From positions 496,001-560,000 of the forward strand of contig NZ_MIGY01000002.1 in the NCBI RefSeq assembly GCF_002940665.1: a stretch of DNA of 64,000 nucleotides, read 5' to 3'. The position numbers and the translations under genes are program-made. This stretch comes from Xanthomonas arboricola. GTDB lineage: Bacteria > Pseudomonadota > Gammaproteobacteria > Xanthomonadales > Xanthomonadaceae. Positions 10,074 through 18,378 of this stretch are shown here, piece by piece. The stretch's first letter is position 1. Every line of letters begins with the position of its first letter. Under the pieces are notes generated by a model. It made no database searches, had not been told where the DNA came from, and saw only the letters and a list, made by a program, of their open reading frames with translations.

Positions 10074-10688
10074 ATGAAACGCCATTTCTCGATGCTGCGC
10101 GATTTCCAACTCGCGGACTGGTTCACCCTGGCCAACGCCTTCTGCGGCACCGGCGCGGTGTTTGCGTCGATGCGCTTCCTGCAGGAGGGCTATCGCGGCG
10201 ACCTGCTGCTGGGCATGGCGCTGATCCCGCTGGCGTTCGTGTTCGATGCGCTGGACGGGCACGTGGCGCGCTGGCGCAAGGCGTCCTCGACCCTGGGCCG
10301 CGAGCTGGATTCGCTGGCCGATGTGATCTCGTTCGGGGTGGCGCCGGCAGCGCTGGGCTATGCCTGCGGCATGCGTGGCGGCTGGGACTGGCTGGTGCTG
10401 AGCTATTTCGTCTGCTGCGGCGTCAGCCGGCTGGCGCGCTACAACGTGACCGCCGAAGAGATCGCCGGCGCAGCCGACAAGGTGCCGTATTTCGAAGGCA
10501 CCCCGATTCCCACCAGTCTGCTGCTGGTGATCCTGCTGGCGGTGGCCGCCAGCAGCGGCCATATCGGCCAGAACTTGTGGTGGGGGCAGTGGCAGCTCGG
10601 ACCGTGGCAGTTTCATCCGTTGGTGCTGCTGTTTGCGGTGTCCGGCTCGCTGATGATCAGCAAGACGCTGCGCATCCCCAAACCCTGA
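10074..10688 (+). CDS. pssA: CDP-alcohol phosphatidyltransferase, probable phosphatidylserine synthase
   Basis: Membrane enzyme transferring a phosphatidyl group from CDP-diacylglycerol, probably to serine. The CDP-alcohol motif DG-x2-AR-x8-G-x3-D-x3-D is intact: DGHVAR near residue 62, then GRELDSLAD. The surrounding sequence has six or so hydrophobic helices. FTLANAFCG and RYNV near the middle are typical of the PssA type II group. ATG 10074 follows an AGG; an upstream ATG at 10026 would add 16 unconserved residues. Other CDP-alcohol substrates cannot be excluded. Confidence 0.85.
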   Translation: MKRHFSMLRDFQLADWFTLANAFCGTGAVFASMRFLQEGYRGDLLLGMALIPLAFVFDALDGHVARWRKASSTLGRELDSLADVISFGVAPAALGYACGMRGGWDWLVLSYFVCCGVSRLARYNVTAEEIAGAADKVPYFEGTPIPTSLLLVILLAVAASSGHIGQNLWWGQWQLGPWQFHPLVLLFAVSGSLMISKTLRIPKP

Positions 10689-10746
10689 GCGGTACAGCCG
10701 GGCACACGCGGTAGGATGGCTGGCGGACAGTCACGGGAAGGGGATC

Positions 10747-11922
10747 ATGGCAACCAGCGGTTCGGACAACGGCAACTTCGAAGACAAGGCGCGCCAGTAC
10801 TGGAGCGCCTGGGGAGATGCCTTGCGCCACGGCCAATCCGGCCACGCTGCGCAGCCTGGCGCCGTTCCCGGGACGGGGCCGGGCACCGAGCCACCGCAGG
10901 ATTGGCGCAAGGCGATGGACTGGTGGTCGCAACTGCTGCCCACCCAGGCCGCACCGCAGGCGCAGGAGGCGATCGACCGCTTCCGTCATCAGGCCGGCGA
11001 CTGGTTCGGCACCATGCAGCAGGTGGCCGCGCAGTTTGCCGGGCGCGACACTTCGGCCAACGAAGTCTCCGAGGCCTGGCGGCGTGCCGTGCAGGGGCAG
11101 GGTGAGCAGCTGATGCAGTGGACGCTGGGCTCGCTGCGTTGCGGCAGCCCGGGCGGCTTCGACCCGTGGCTGCAGGACGCCGCGCAGGCCTTGGCGAAGT
11201 GGCGGGAAGAAAACGCGCCGTGGCTGGACATGCCGGCGTTCGGCGTGAACCGCAATCACCAGGCCCGCCTGCAGACGCTGGCCCGTGCGCAGCAGGACTA
11301 CCAGGTGCAGTCGCAGGCCTATGGCGAACAACTCAAGTCGGCCATCGAACAGGCGTTCGGGCGGTTTGCCTCCAAGCTGGGCGAGCACGAAAGCAGCGGT
11401 AGTCAGTTGACCAGTGCGCGTGCCTTGTTCGACCTGTGGATCGAGGCCGCCGAGGAGTCGTATGCCGATGTCGCCTTGTCCGATCAGTTTCGCGAGGTCT
11501 ACGGCGGCTTCGCCAACGCGCATATGCGCTTGCGCGCCGCGCTGCAGGAAGAGGTGGAGCAGTTGAGCGAGCGTTTCGGGATGCCGACGCGTTCGGAGAT
11601 GGACGCCGCGCACCGCCGCATTGCCGAGCTGGAGCGTGCGGTGCGGCGCATGCTGCGCGCCGCCACCAGCCCGTCCGGCAAGCCCGCGGCGGCGGCTGAT
11701 CCGGTTGCGCCGGCTGCGCCGGCCACGGCCAGACGCGCGCCGGCCGCCAGGGCGGAGGCCGCGTCCAAGCCGCCAGCGGCGACCAAGTCGGCCAGGAAAC
11801 CGTCAGCGAAAACCGCCCCAGCCAAGAACACAAAGGCGGCCAAAGGCGCCGCCTCCAGGCCATCCGCCGGCACATCCGCCGGCACGCCGGCCGCACGCAA
11901 GTCACGTGGAGCGCAGGCATGA
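10747..11922 (+). CDS. phaE: Class III poly(R)-hydroxyalkanoate synthase subunit PhaE
   Basis: Non-catalytic partner of PhaC in the class III polymerase, working at the granule surface. The 391-residue protein is mostly alpha-helical and lacks a catalytic motif; conserved landmarks include W-rich DWRKAMDWWSQLL near residue 55 and the FGMPTRSEMDAAHRRIAELER helix split near 280, typical of PhaE. The last ~75 residues are an Ala/Pro/Lys-rich tail resembling histone-H1-like proteins, longer than in most PhaE and perhaps DNA- or granule-binding. GGAAGGGG precedes the ATG. It overlaps phaC by 4 bp (ATGA). Confidence 0.92.
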   Translation: MATSGSDNGNFEDKARQYWSAWGDALRHGQSGHAAQPGAVPGTGPGTEPPQDWRKAMDWWSQLLPTQAAPQAQEAIDRFRHQAGDWFGTMQQVAAQFAGRDTSANEVSEAWRRAVQGQGEQLMQWTLGSLRCGSPGGFDPWLQDAAQALAKWREENAPWLDMPAFGVNRNHQARLQTLARAQQDYQVQSQAYGEQLKSAIEQAFGRFASKLGEHESSGSQLTSARALFDLWIEAAEESYADVALSDQFREVYGGFANAHMRLRAALQEEVEQLSERFGMPTRSEMDAAHRRIAELERAVRRMLRAATSPSGKPAAAADPVAPAAPATARRAPAARAEAASKPPAATKSARKPSAKTAPAKNTKAAKGAASRPSAGTSAGTPAARKSRGAQA

Positions 11923-12995
11923 AAGGCCCGTTGGGATTCAGCGCCGAAGACCTGATGCAGGAAACCTTGTCGATGCAGCGCAAGCTGCGCGAAGGGCTCA
12001 AGCTGCTGCCCGGCGTGGAAGACGTGGATTACGGCGTGACCGAGCGCGAGGAAATCTGGCGCGACGGCAAGGTGGTGCTGTACCGCTTTGTCGGCGAGCA
12101 GGCGCCGGTGGCCAGGACGCCGCTGCTGATCGTCTACGCGCTGGTCAACCGCCCCTACATGGTCGATCTGCAGGCCGACCGCTCGCTGGTCAAGGGCCTG
12201 CTGGGCCACGGCCAGGACGTCTACGTGCTGGATTGGGGCTACCCGGACCGTTCCGAGCGTTACCTCACGCTGGAGGACTATCTGCTGCGTTACATCGATG
12301 GCGCGGTGGATCACCTGCGCGCGCAGTCCGGGCTGGAGGCGGTCGATGTGCTCGGCATCTGCCAAGGCGGCACGTTTGCGCTGTGCTATGCGGCGCTGCA
12401 GCGGCCGAAGGTACGCAACCTGATCACCATGGTGACGCCGGTGGATTTCCACACCCCCGACAACATGCTCTCCAACTGGGCGCGCATGGTCGATGTGGAT
12501 CTGTTCGTGGACACCATGGGCAACGTGCCGGCGGATCTGATGAACGCCAGTTACCTGATGCTCAAGCCGTTCCGGCTGAACCTGCAGAAGTACGTGGGCT
12601 TGCTCGACATCCTCGACGACAAGCAGGCACTGGAAGATTTCCTGCGCATGGAGAAGTGGATCTTTGATTCGCCCGATCTGGCCGGCGAGGCCTTCCGCGA
12701 GTTCGTCACCCAGTTCTATCAGCGCAATGGGCTGGTGAGCGGGCAGGTGCGCATCGGCGGGGAGGCGGTCGATCTGCGGGCGGTGGACATGCCGGTGCTC
12801 AACATCTACGCCGAACACGATCATCTGGTACCGCCCGACGCCTCGCGTGCATTGCGCGGTTTGGTCGGCAGCGACGACTACACCGAGCTGAGTTTCCGCG
12901 GCGGGCATATCGGCATCTATGTTTCCGGACGTGCGCAGCGCGAGGTGCCGGTGGCGATCCACTGCTGGTTGCAGGAGCGTGGCGGCAACGCGTAA
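11919..12995 (+). CDS. phaC: Class III poly(R)-hydroxyalkanoate synthase catalytic subunit PhaC
   Basis: Polymerises (R)-3-hydroxyacyl-CoA into storage polyester. The alpha/beta-hydrolase fold carries the lipase-like box GICQGG with nucleophile Cys148, the acid Asp301 in YAEHDHLVPP, and His330 in FRGGHIGIY. At 358 residues it is the short class III form, which needs PhaE, encoded immediately upstream with a 4-bp overlap. With bdhA nearby it forms a small PHB synthesis and reuse locus. Confidence 0.95.
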   Translation: MKGPLGFSAEDLMQETLSMQRKLREGLKLLPGVEDVDYGVTEREEIWRDGKVVLYRFVGEQAPVARTPLLIVYALVNRPYMVDLQADRSLVKGLLGHGQDVYVLDWGYPDRSERYLTLEDYLLRYIDGAVDHLRAQSGLEAVDVLGICQGGTFALCYAALQRPKVRNLITMVTPVDFHTPDNMLSNWARMVDVDLFVDTMGNVPADLMNASYLMLKPFRLNLQKYVGLLDILDDKQALEDFLRMEKWIFDSPDLAGEAFREFVTQFYQRNGLVSGQVRIGGEAVDLRAVDMPVLNIYAEHDHLVPPDASRALRGLVGSDDYTELSFRGGHIGIYVSGRAQREVPVAIHCWLQERGGNA

Positions 12996-13011
12996 TGCGA
13001 CTTCGCGTTGC
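12985..13011. terminator. Possible hairpin at the end of phaC
   Basis: GCAACGCG and CGCGTTGC form an 8-bp perfect stem with an 11-nt loop; the phaC stop codon lies at the start of the loop. No T-run follows, so intrinsic termination is uncertain. Confidence 0.3.
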
Positions 13012-13098
13012 GCTGCACCTGGGACAAGCAGCCGCAGCCATCACGACGCGCTGTCGCTGCGCTTTTTAGACTGGGCATCACGTTCGAAGGAGCCTTCC

Positions 13099-13299
13099 AT
13101 GGCCACGACCACCGCATTGTCCCGTTCCCTCAACGATCGCATGATCGCCGGCGTTATCGGCGGCATCGCGCGCCGGTTCGGCTGGAGCTCCACGCTGTTA
13201 CGGATCCTGTTCGTGATCGTGTCGATCGCTTCGGCCGCGTTTCCCGGCATCCTGGTCTATCTGATCCTGTGGCTGCTGATCCCCAACCAGGCCGATTGA
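13099..13299 (+). CDS. Small PspC-domain membrane protein
   Basis: A 66-residue stand-alone PspC domain: the N-terminal SRSLNDRMIAGVIGGIARRFG motif (shown here minus its last residues) is followed by two hydrophobic stretches, the second ending YLILWLLIPN. In the phage-shock system PspC is an inner-membrane sensor; isolated domains like this are frequent and of unproven function. GAAGGAG precedes the ATG. No psp genes are adjacent. Confidence 0.85.
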   Translation: MATTTALSRSLNDRMIAGVIGGIARRFGWSSTLLRILFVIVSIASAAFPGILVYLILWLLIPNQAD

Positions 13300-13325
13300 C
13301 GCCCGGCCGGCGCCGGTGGTCTGCC

Positions 13326-13784
13326 GTGCAGGTGCTGGGCGCGTTGTGGACGCTGCCCAACACCTTGCTCGGTCTTGCGATCGGTGCCACGGGAAGCTGC
13401 TTTGGCGCGCGTCCGCGCTGGTCCGGTGAGGAACTCGCCTTGGTGTTCCATGCCTGGCCATGGGGACCGGGCGGGGCGATGACGCTGGGCAACGTGATCC
13501 TGCTCAAGGGCGCCTCGCTCGATCTGCAATGCAGCACGTATGCGCATGCCGCCGGGCGTTGTCGGCACCCGCCGGTGCGCCTGGGCGACCACGAGCGTGC
13601 GCATGTCTACCAGTACATGCTGCTTGGCCCGCTGTTCTTGCCGGTGTATTTCCTGTGCGGCGGCATCCATGTACGCAACCCGCTGGAACGGGCCGCCGAT
13701 GCGTATGCGATGCATGGCCACGGCTGGTGGCCGTGGGGACTTCAGCGTAATCGCGAAAAACCGAACAGTTCCGACAACGGGTGA
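13326..13784 (+). CDS. Conserved small membrane protein with HExxH motif (minimal gluzincin-like)
   Basis: About 152 residues, starting at GTG 13326 (GTG 13332 possible; no ATG in frame before the conserved part). HERAH at residues 89-93 is an HExxH zinc motif, followed by YQYMLLGPLFLPVYFL (a membrane segment) and NPLERAADAYA, where a Glu or Asp could be the third ligand. The layout resembles very small predicted metallopeptidases that keep only the zinc site. I do not recognise a named family. Its 3' end overlaps the convergent oxidoreductase gene by 43 bp. Confidence 0.7.
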   Translation: MQVLGALWTLPNTLLGLAIGATGSCFGARPRWSGEELALVFHAWPWGPGGAMTLGNVILLKGASLDLQCSTYAHAAGRCRHPPVRLGDHERAHVYQYMLLGPLFLPVYFLCGGIHVRNPLERAADAYAMHGHGWWPWGLQRNREKPNSSDNG

Positions 13785-14953
13785 GGCCTGCCTTCCAGTT
13801 GCGCGCGCAGCAGCCCCGCGCCGATCGCGCTGTAGGTGATGCCGTTGCCGCCGTAAGCCATCGCGAACGACACCCGCGGCCCATGTTCGGGATGTGGGCC
13901 GAAGAACGGTAGTCCATCGGCGGTTTCGGCGAAGGTGCCGCCCCAGGCGAATGCCGGACGCAGGCACATGTCCGGCATCGTCTGGTGGATCTTCTTCAGC
14001 AGCGTCTTCAGCTTGCTCGTGACACGTGCATCGCGACGTGCGGGGAGATCGATATTGTCGTCTTCGCCGCCAGCCACCACGCGTCCATCCGGCGTGCTGC
14101 GCAGGTAGAGATAGGGGCGCGCGGTTTCCCACATCATGGTGTGCTTGAGCGCGCCCATCTCGCCGTCGTGCAGGGGATCGGTCACGAATGCGTAGCTGCT
14201 GCGATTGCGTGCCACGCGCTGCGACAGCCACTGTTGGTTCCCGTAGCCTGCGGCCATGACGACATGCCGGGCGCGCAGCGCGACCCCGTCCCGGGTACGC
14301 AACTCGACATGCCGGTCGTGGGGTTTGAGGGTGGCGATCGTGGTGCGATCGTAGATGCGCGCACCGTATTGTTCGCCTTCTGCAAACAAGCGGTAGCACA
14401 GCCGATACGGGTCGACGCTGGCGGCCAGACGGCTGAGGATCGCGCCCTCGGAGCGCACGCCGTAGTTCTGCCACAACGGCGCGCGCCCGATCCATTCGAC
14501 CGGAAGACCGTGGGCTTTTCGCATGTCCAGTTCGCCGCGCAGGTCGTCGAGATCCCGCGACCGGCTGGCGTAGTAGAGACTGTCCTGACGGCTGAAGTCG
14601 CAGCCGCCCAGCGTATTGCAAAGGCCTTGCAGGTCGAGGATGGCTTGCGCGCACGCGGCGTATGCCAGCGCGGCGGCCGGCATGCCGTATTGGTTGGCCA
14701 GCTCGATCATCGGCGTGTCGATTTCGTACTGCAGCAGGGCGGTGCTGGCCGAGGTGCTGCCCCAGCCGATCTCGCGTTGCTCGACCACCACCACCTCGTG
14801 CCCGTGCTTGAGCAGCTCGTGCGCGATCAGGGCGGCGGTGACACCGCCACCGACGATGGCCACCTCGCAATCGGTGTCCTGCTCCAGACGCGGATAGGCG
14901 CGCATCAAACCGTTGCGGATCGACCAGAACGGGTAGCCACTTTTGAGGTCCAT
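13742..14953 (-). CDS. FAD-dependent oxidoreductase (DAO/glycine oxidase family)
   Basis: 403 residues. The Rossmann dinucleotide-binding motif AIVGGGVTAALIAHEL lies near residue 32 and the acidic strand end VVVVEQREIGWGSTSAS near 55. The C-terminal MAYGGNGITYSAIGAGLL closes the FAD site. The central part carries a substrate domain of the D-amino-acid oxidase fold (family PF01266). The amine substrate cannot be told from sequence. Probably monocistronic; convergent with the HExxH gene. Confidence 0.85.
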   Translation of the reverse strand: MDLKSGYPFWSIRNGLMRAYPRLEQDTDCEVAIVGGGVTAALIAHELLKHGHEVVVVEQREIGWGSTSASTALLQYEIDTPMIELANQYGMPAAALAYAACAQAILDLQGLCNTLGGCDFSRQDSLYYASRSRDLDDLRGELDMRKAHGLPVEWIGRAPLWQNYGVRSEGAILSRLAASVDPYRLCYRLFAEGEQYGARIYDRTTIATLKPHDRHVELRTRDGVALRARHVVMAAGYGNQQWLSQRVARNRSSYAFVTDPLHDGEMGALKHTMMWETARPYLYLRSTPDGRVVAGGEDDNIDLPARRDARVTSKLKTLLKKIHQTMPDMCLRPAFAWGGTFAETADGLPFFGPHPEHGPRVSFAMAYGGNGITYSAIGAGLLRAQLEGRPHPLSELFGFSRLR

Positions 14954-15145
14954 GCGGTTTCGTAGGTGCGGGCGGAGCGCAATTGGACGGGCAGGCGGGG
15001 TGAAGCGGTCGTGCAGACCGGCGAGGGGATCCAGCCGTCACCAAACCGCAAACAGCCGGCGTTAACGTGCGTGGAAAGCTCCTCACGGCACGGTCGTTAT
15101 GCTCGCGCCGCTAACGTAGTCACAGTTGTTAACGAGGGTGTGGGC

Positions 15146-15373
15146 ATGTCGATCGTTCTGTACGTCGGTGGCAGCAAAGATGGCGACAAAGGCGTTGTGC
15201 CTTACGGGTTCAGCAAGTCGCGTGCGATGACCGACGCCGGCCCGGAGATCTATGTCGAGCGCATGGTGCCGTTGAAGGACGTCGGAAAGATCCGTGTGAT
15301 GGCGTTGGAATCCCTGCACGAAAGCATCCTGGTCGAGCGCGCGGCGACCCATTACGCAGGTCGCGCCAGCTAA
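15146..15373 (+). CDS. Hypothetical 75-residue protein
   Basis: Small cytoplasmic-looking protein starting at ATG 15146 with GAGGGTG upstream. It begins MSIVLYVGGSKDGDKG and ends with a helix rich in charged residues. No transmembrane segment or known motif is visible. Third-position GC is high, as in flanking genes, which supports coding. I do not recognise the family. Confidence 0.6.
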   Translation: MSIVLYVGGSKDGDKGVVPYGFSKSRAMTDAGPEIYVERMVPLKDVGKIRVMALESLHESILVERAATHYAGRAS

Positions 15374-15623
15374 AGAGCGGCCACTCAGAGGGCTGCGCCT
15401 GTTGCCAGCTGGGCGTGCCAGGCATCCGGTACCGGATGTACCGTTCCTGGACTCAGATTCCTCCGCACCATCCACGCCTGCGTGCCTGACGACCGTCCGT
15501 TGGGTCTGTACATGTCGAAAGACGCGTCGGCATAGGCTTAGGGCGATCCTGTCAACGGGTTCCCGCAGCGGCCCAGCACTGCGAAAATGCTTTTTTCAGT
15601 GAAGCGGCTCCGGCCGCGCCGCC

Positions 15624-17990
15624 ATGCACGACAGCCAGCTTGCCCAGCAAATCGCCCGCACCATCGCCGACGAGATCGGTGCCCAACCCGCCCAGGCGCG
15701 TGCCGCCATCGCCCTTCTCGACGAAGGCGCCAGCGTTCCATTCATTGCGCGCTACCGCAAGGAAGTCACCGGCGGGCTGGACGATACTCAGCTCCGCAAT
15801 CTGGAAACGCGCCTGACCTATCTGCGCGAGCTGGAAGAGCGCCGCGCCGCGATCCTGTCCAGCATCGGCGAGCAGGGCAAACTCAACGACGAATTGCGCG
15901 GGGAGATCGTGGCGGCCGACACCAAGTCGCGGCTGGAAGACCTGTACCTGCCTTACAAGCCCAAACGCCGCACGCGTGCGCAGATTGCGCGCGAGGCCGG
16001 CCTGGAGCCGCTGGCCGACGGCCTGCTGGCCGACCCGAACCAGGCGCCGGAAGTCGCGGCTGCACCGTATATCGATGCAGACAAGGGCGTGGCCGACATC
16101 AAGGTGGCGCTGGAGGGCGCACGCGCCATCCTGATGGAGCGCTGGGGCGAAGATGCCGCCTTGGTGGGCGAGCTGCGCAGCTGGTTGAACGACAACGGCG
16201 TGATCCGCGCGCGCGTTGCCGAGGGCAAGGAGGAGGCCGGCGCCAAGTACCGCGATTACTTCGATCACGCCGAGTCGCTGTCCAAGATTCCCTCGCACCG
16301 CTTGTTGGCGCTGTTTCGCGCGCGCCGCGAGGAATTCCTGTATCTGGATCTGGAGCCGGGCAACGATGCCGAGGCCGGCCATCAATACGCCGAGGGCCGT
16401 GTGGCGCGCAATGCCGGCATCTCCAACCAGAACCGCCCGGCCGATCGCTGGTTGCTGGATGCCTGCCGTCTGACCTGGCGCGCCAAGCTGCACATGCATC
16501 TGCTGCTGGACCTGTTCAACCAGGCACGAGAGAAGGCCGAGGCCGAGGCGATCGCCGTGTTCGGCGACAACCTCAAGGACCTGATGCTGGCCGCGCCGGC
16601 CGGCCCACGCGTGGTGCTGGGGCTCGACCCCGGTATCCGCACCGGCTGCAAGATCGCCGTGGTCGATGCCACCGGCAAGCTGGTAGCCACCGAGACGATC
16701 TACCCGCATGAGCCCAAGCGGCAGTGGGACCAGTCGCTGCAGACGATCAAGAAGCTGTGCCTGCAGCACAACGTGGAGCTGATCGCGATCGGCAATGGCA
16801 CCGCCAGCCGCGAGACCGACAAGCTCGCCGGGGAGGCGATCGCGCTATGCGGGGCGAGCAAGTTGCAGAAGATCGTGGTCAGCGAAGCCGGTGCGTCGGT
16901 GTATTCGGCGTCCGAGTTCGCCGCCAGGGAGTTCCCCAACCTGGACGTGTCGCTGCGCGGTGCGGTGTCGATCGCAAGGCGCCTGCAGGATCCGCTGGCC
17001 GAACTGGTCAAGATCGAGCCCAAGGCGATCGGTGTGGGCCAGTACCAGCACGATGTGGACCAGTATCGGTTGGCCAAGGCGCTGGAGGCGCGCGTGGAAG
17101 ACTGCGTCAATGCGGTCGGCGTGTACGTCAATACCGCGTCGGCAGCGCTGCTGTCGCGCGTGTCGGGGCTGTCGAGCACGGTGGCGGAAAACATCGTGCG
17201 CCATCGCGACGACAACGGTCCGTTCAAGCGCCGCAAGGACCTGCTCAAGGTGCCACGCCTAGGCGACAAGACCTTCGAACAATGCGCCGGTTTTCTGCGC
17301 ATCGCCGATGGCGACGAGCCGCTGGATGTGTCGGCGGTGCATCCGGAAGCCTATCCGCTGGTCGAGCGCATCGTCGGCAGCACCGGCAGGCCGATCAAGG
17401 CCTTGCTGGGCGACGGTGGCTTTCTGCGCGGACTCAAGCCGGAGCTGTTCACCGACGAACAGTTCGGTGTACCGACCGTGCGCGACATCCTCAAGGAGCT
17501 GGAAAAACCCGGCCGCGATCCGCGCCCCGAGTTCAAGGCGGCACAGTTCGCCGAAGGTATCGAGGACATCAAGCACCTCACGCCCGGCATGGTGCTCGAA
17601 GGCGTGGTCAGCAACGTGGCCGCATTCGGTGCGTTCGTCGATATCGGCGTGCATCAGGATGGCCTTGTGCACATCTCCGCGTTGTCGGACACCTTCGTCA
17701 AGGATCCGCGCGATGTGGTCAAGGCCGGCGACATCGTCAAGGTCAAGGTGCTGGAAGTGGACGTGGCGCGCAAACGCATCGCACTGACCTGCCGTCTGTC
17801 CGATACGCCACCGCCGGCCGATGGCGCGGCCCAATCGCGCGATCAGCGCGGCAACGGCGGCCCGGGGCAGGGCCGGCGCGATGGTGGCGGTGGGCGTGGC
17901 CCGGCGCAGGGCAACGGCAAGCCGCGCACCACTGCGCCGCCGGCCGACAACGCGCTGGCCGCGGCGTTCGCACGCGCCAAGCGCGGCTGA
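15624..17990 (+). CDS. tex: Tex family RNA-binding transcriptional accessory protein
   Basis: Conserved nucleic-acid-binding protein that affects transcription and virulence gene expression in several bacteria. The 788 residues follow the Tex order: helical N-terminal domain with [11 protein letters not shown], YqgF/RNase H-like domain beginning [12 protein letters not shown] near 333, helix-hairpin-helix region ([15 protein letters not shown] near 510, then [19 protein letters not shown]), and an S1 domain ([20 protein letters not shown] near 655). The last ~60 residues are a Gly/Arg-rich tail, which may add RNA affinity. Confidence 0.95.
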   Translation: MHDSQLAQQIARTIADEIGAQPAQARAAIALLDEGASVPFIARYRKEVTGGLDDTQLRNLETRLTYLRELEERRAAILSSIGEQGKLNDELRGEIVAADTKSRLEDLYLPYKPKRRTRAQIAREAGLEPLADGLLADPNQAPEVAAAPYIDADKGVADIKVALEGARAILMERWGEDAALVGELRSWLNDNGVIRARVAEGKEEAGAKYRDYFDHAESLSKIPSHRLLALFRARREEFLYLDLEPGNDAEAGHQYAEGRVARNAGISNQNRPADRWLLDACRLTWRAKLHMHLLLDLFNQAREKAEAEAIAVFGDNLKDLMLAAPAGPRVVLGLDPGIRTGCKIAVVDATGKLVATETIYPHEPKRQWDQSLQTIKKLCLQHNVELIAIGNGTASRETDKLAGEAIALCGASKLQKIVVSEAGASVYSASEFAAREFPNLDVSLRGAVSIARRLQDPLAELVKIEPKAIGVGQYQHDVDQYRLAKALEARVEDCVNAVGVYVNTASAALLSRVSGLSSTVAENIVRHRDDNGPFKRRKDLLKVPRLGDKTFEQCAGFLRIADGDEPLDVSAVHPEAYPLVERIVGSTGRPIKALLGDGGFLRGLKPELFTDEQFGVPTVRDILKELEKPGRDPRPEFKAAQFAEGIEDIKHLTPGMVLEGVVSNVAAFGAFVDIGVHQDGLVHISALSDTFVKDPRDVVKAGDIVKVKVLEVDVARKRIALTCRLSDTPPPADGAAQSRDQRGNGGPGQGRRDGGGGRGPAQGNGKPRTTAPPADNALAAAFARAKRG

Positions 17991-17991
17991 G

Positions 17992-18025
17992 CCAGCATGC
18001 CAGGCGGCTGTCCTGGCGTGGCTGG
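17992..18025 (+). terminator. GC-rich hairpin after tex
   Basis: A 13-bp stem with one bulge and a 7-nt loop begins just after the tex stop codon. No T-run follows, so this may be a transcript-end stabiliser or a rho-assisted terminator rather than a canonical intrinsic terminator. Confidence 0.4.
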
Positions 18026-18198
18026 GCAGTGTAGATAGACCCGTTCGCAAGGCGGCGGGTCCGCTGCTGCGATTGGATCGCGCTTGGGCAGGCTGATCTA
18101 CAACTTGGCCGCGGGGTCCGTGCACTCCGACCATCGCGGTGCGTTTATGCAGATACGATCAGTCGTCAAGCGACTGATCTGAGGCATTGCTGCAGGGC

Positions 18199-18300
18199 CC
18201 TTGCCCGCCCACCGTCGCAGGACACGCCGCAAGGACGTCCGTGTAGGCGCTTGCGCGGCATCCATGCCGCATAAGGTCCCGCGACGGTGGGCGGGCAAGG
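18199..18300. repeat. 102-bp palindromic element with 25-bp inverted repeats
   Basis: Arms 18199-18223 and 18276-18300 are inverted copies of 25 bp with one mismatch (CCTTGCCCGCCCACCGTCGC and its complement form the perfect part). The 52-bp interior holds a smaller hairpin GCGGCA-TCCA-TGCCGC. The interval between tex and the kinase gene otherwise has no gene. The structure suits a dispersed REP- or MITE-like element, or a very long RNA hairpin. Confidence 0.75.
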
Positions 18301-18378
18301 ACCAGTCGGGATGGTCGGTGTGTGTGCTGCAAGCAGTACTCGGTTGACCACGCTGTTTTACTGCGTTTCCAGGCGATC

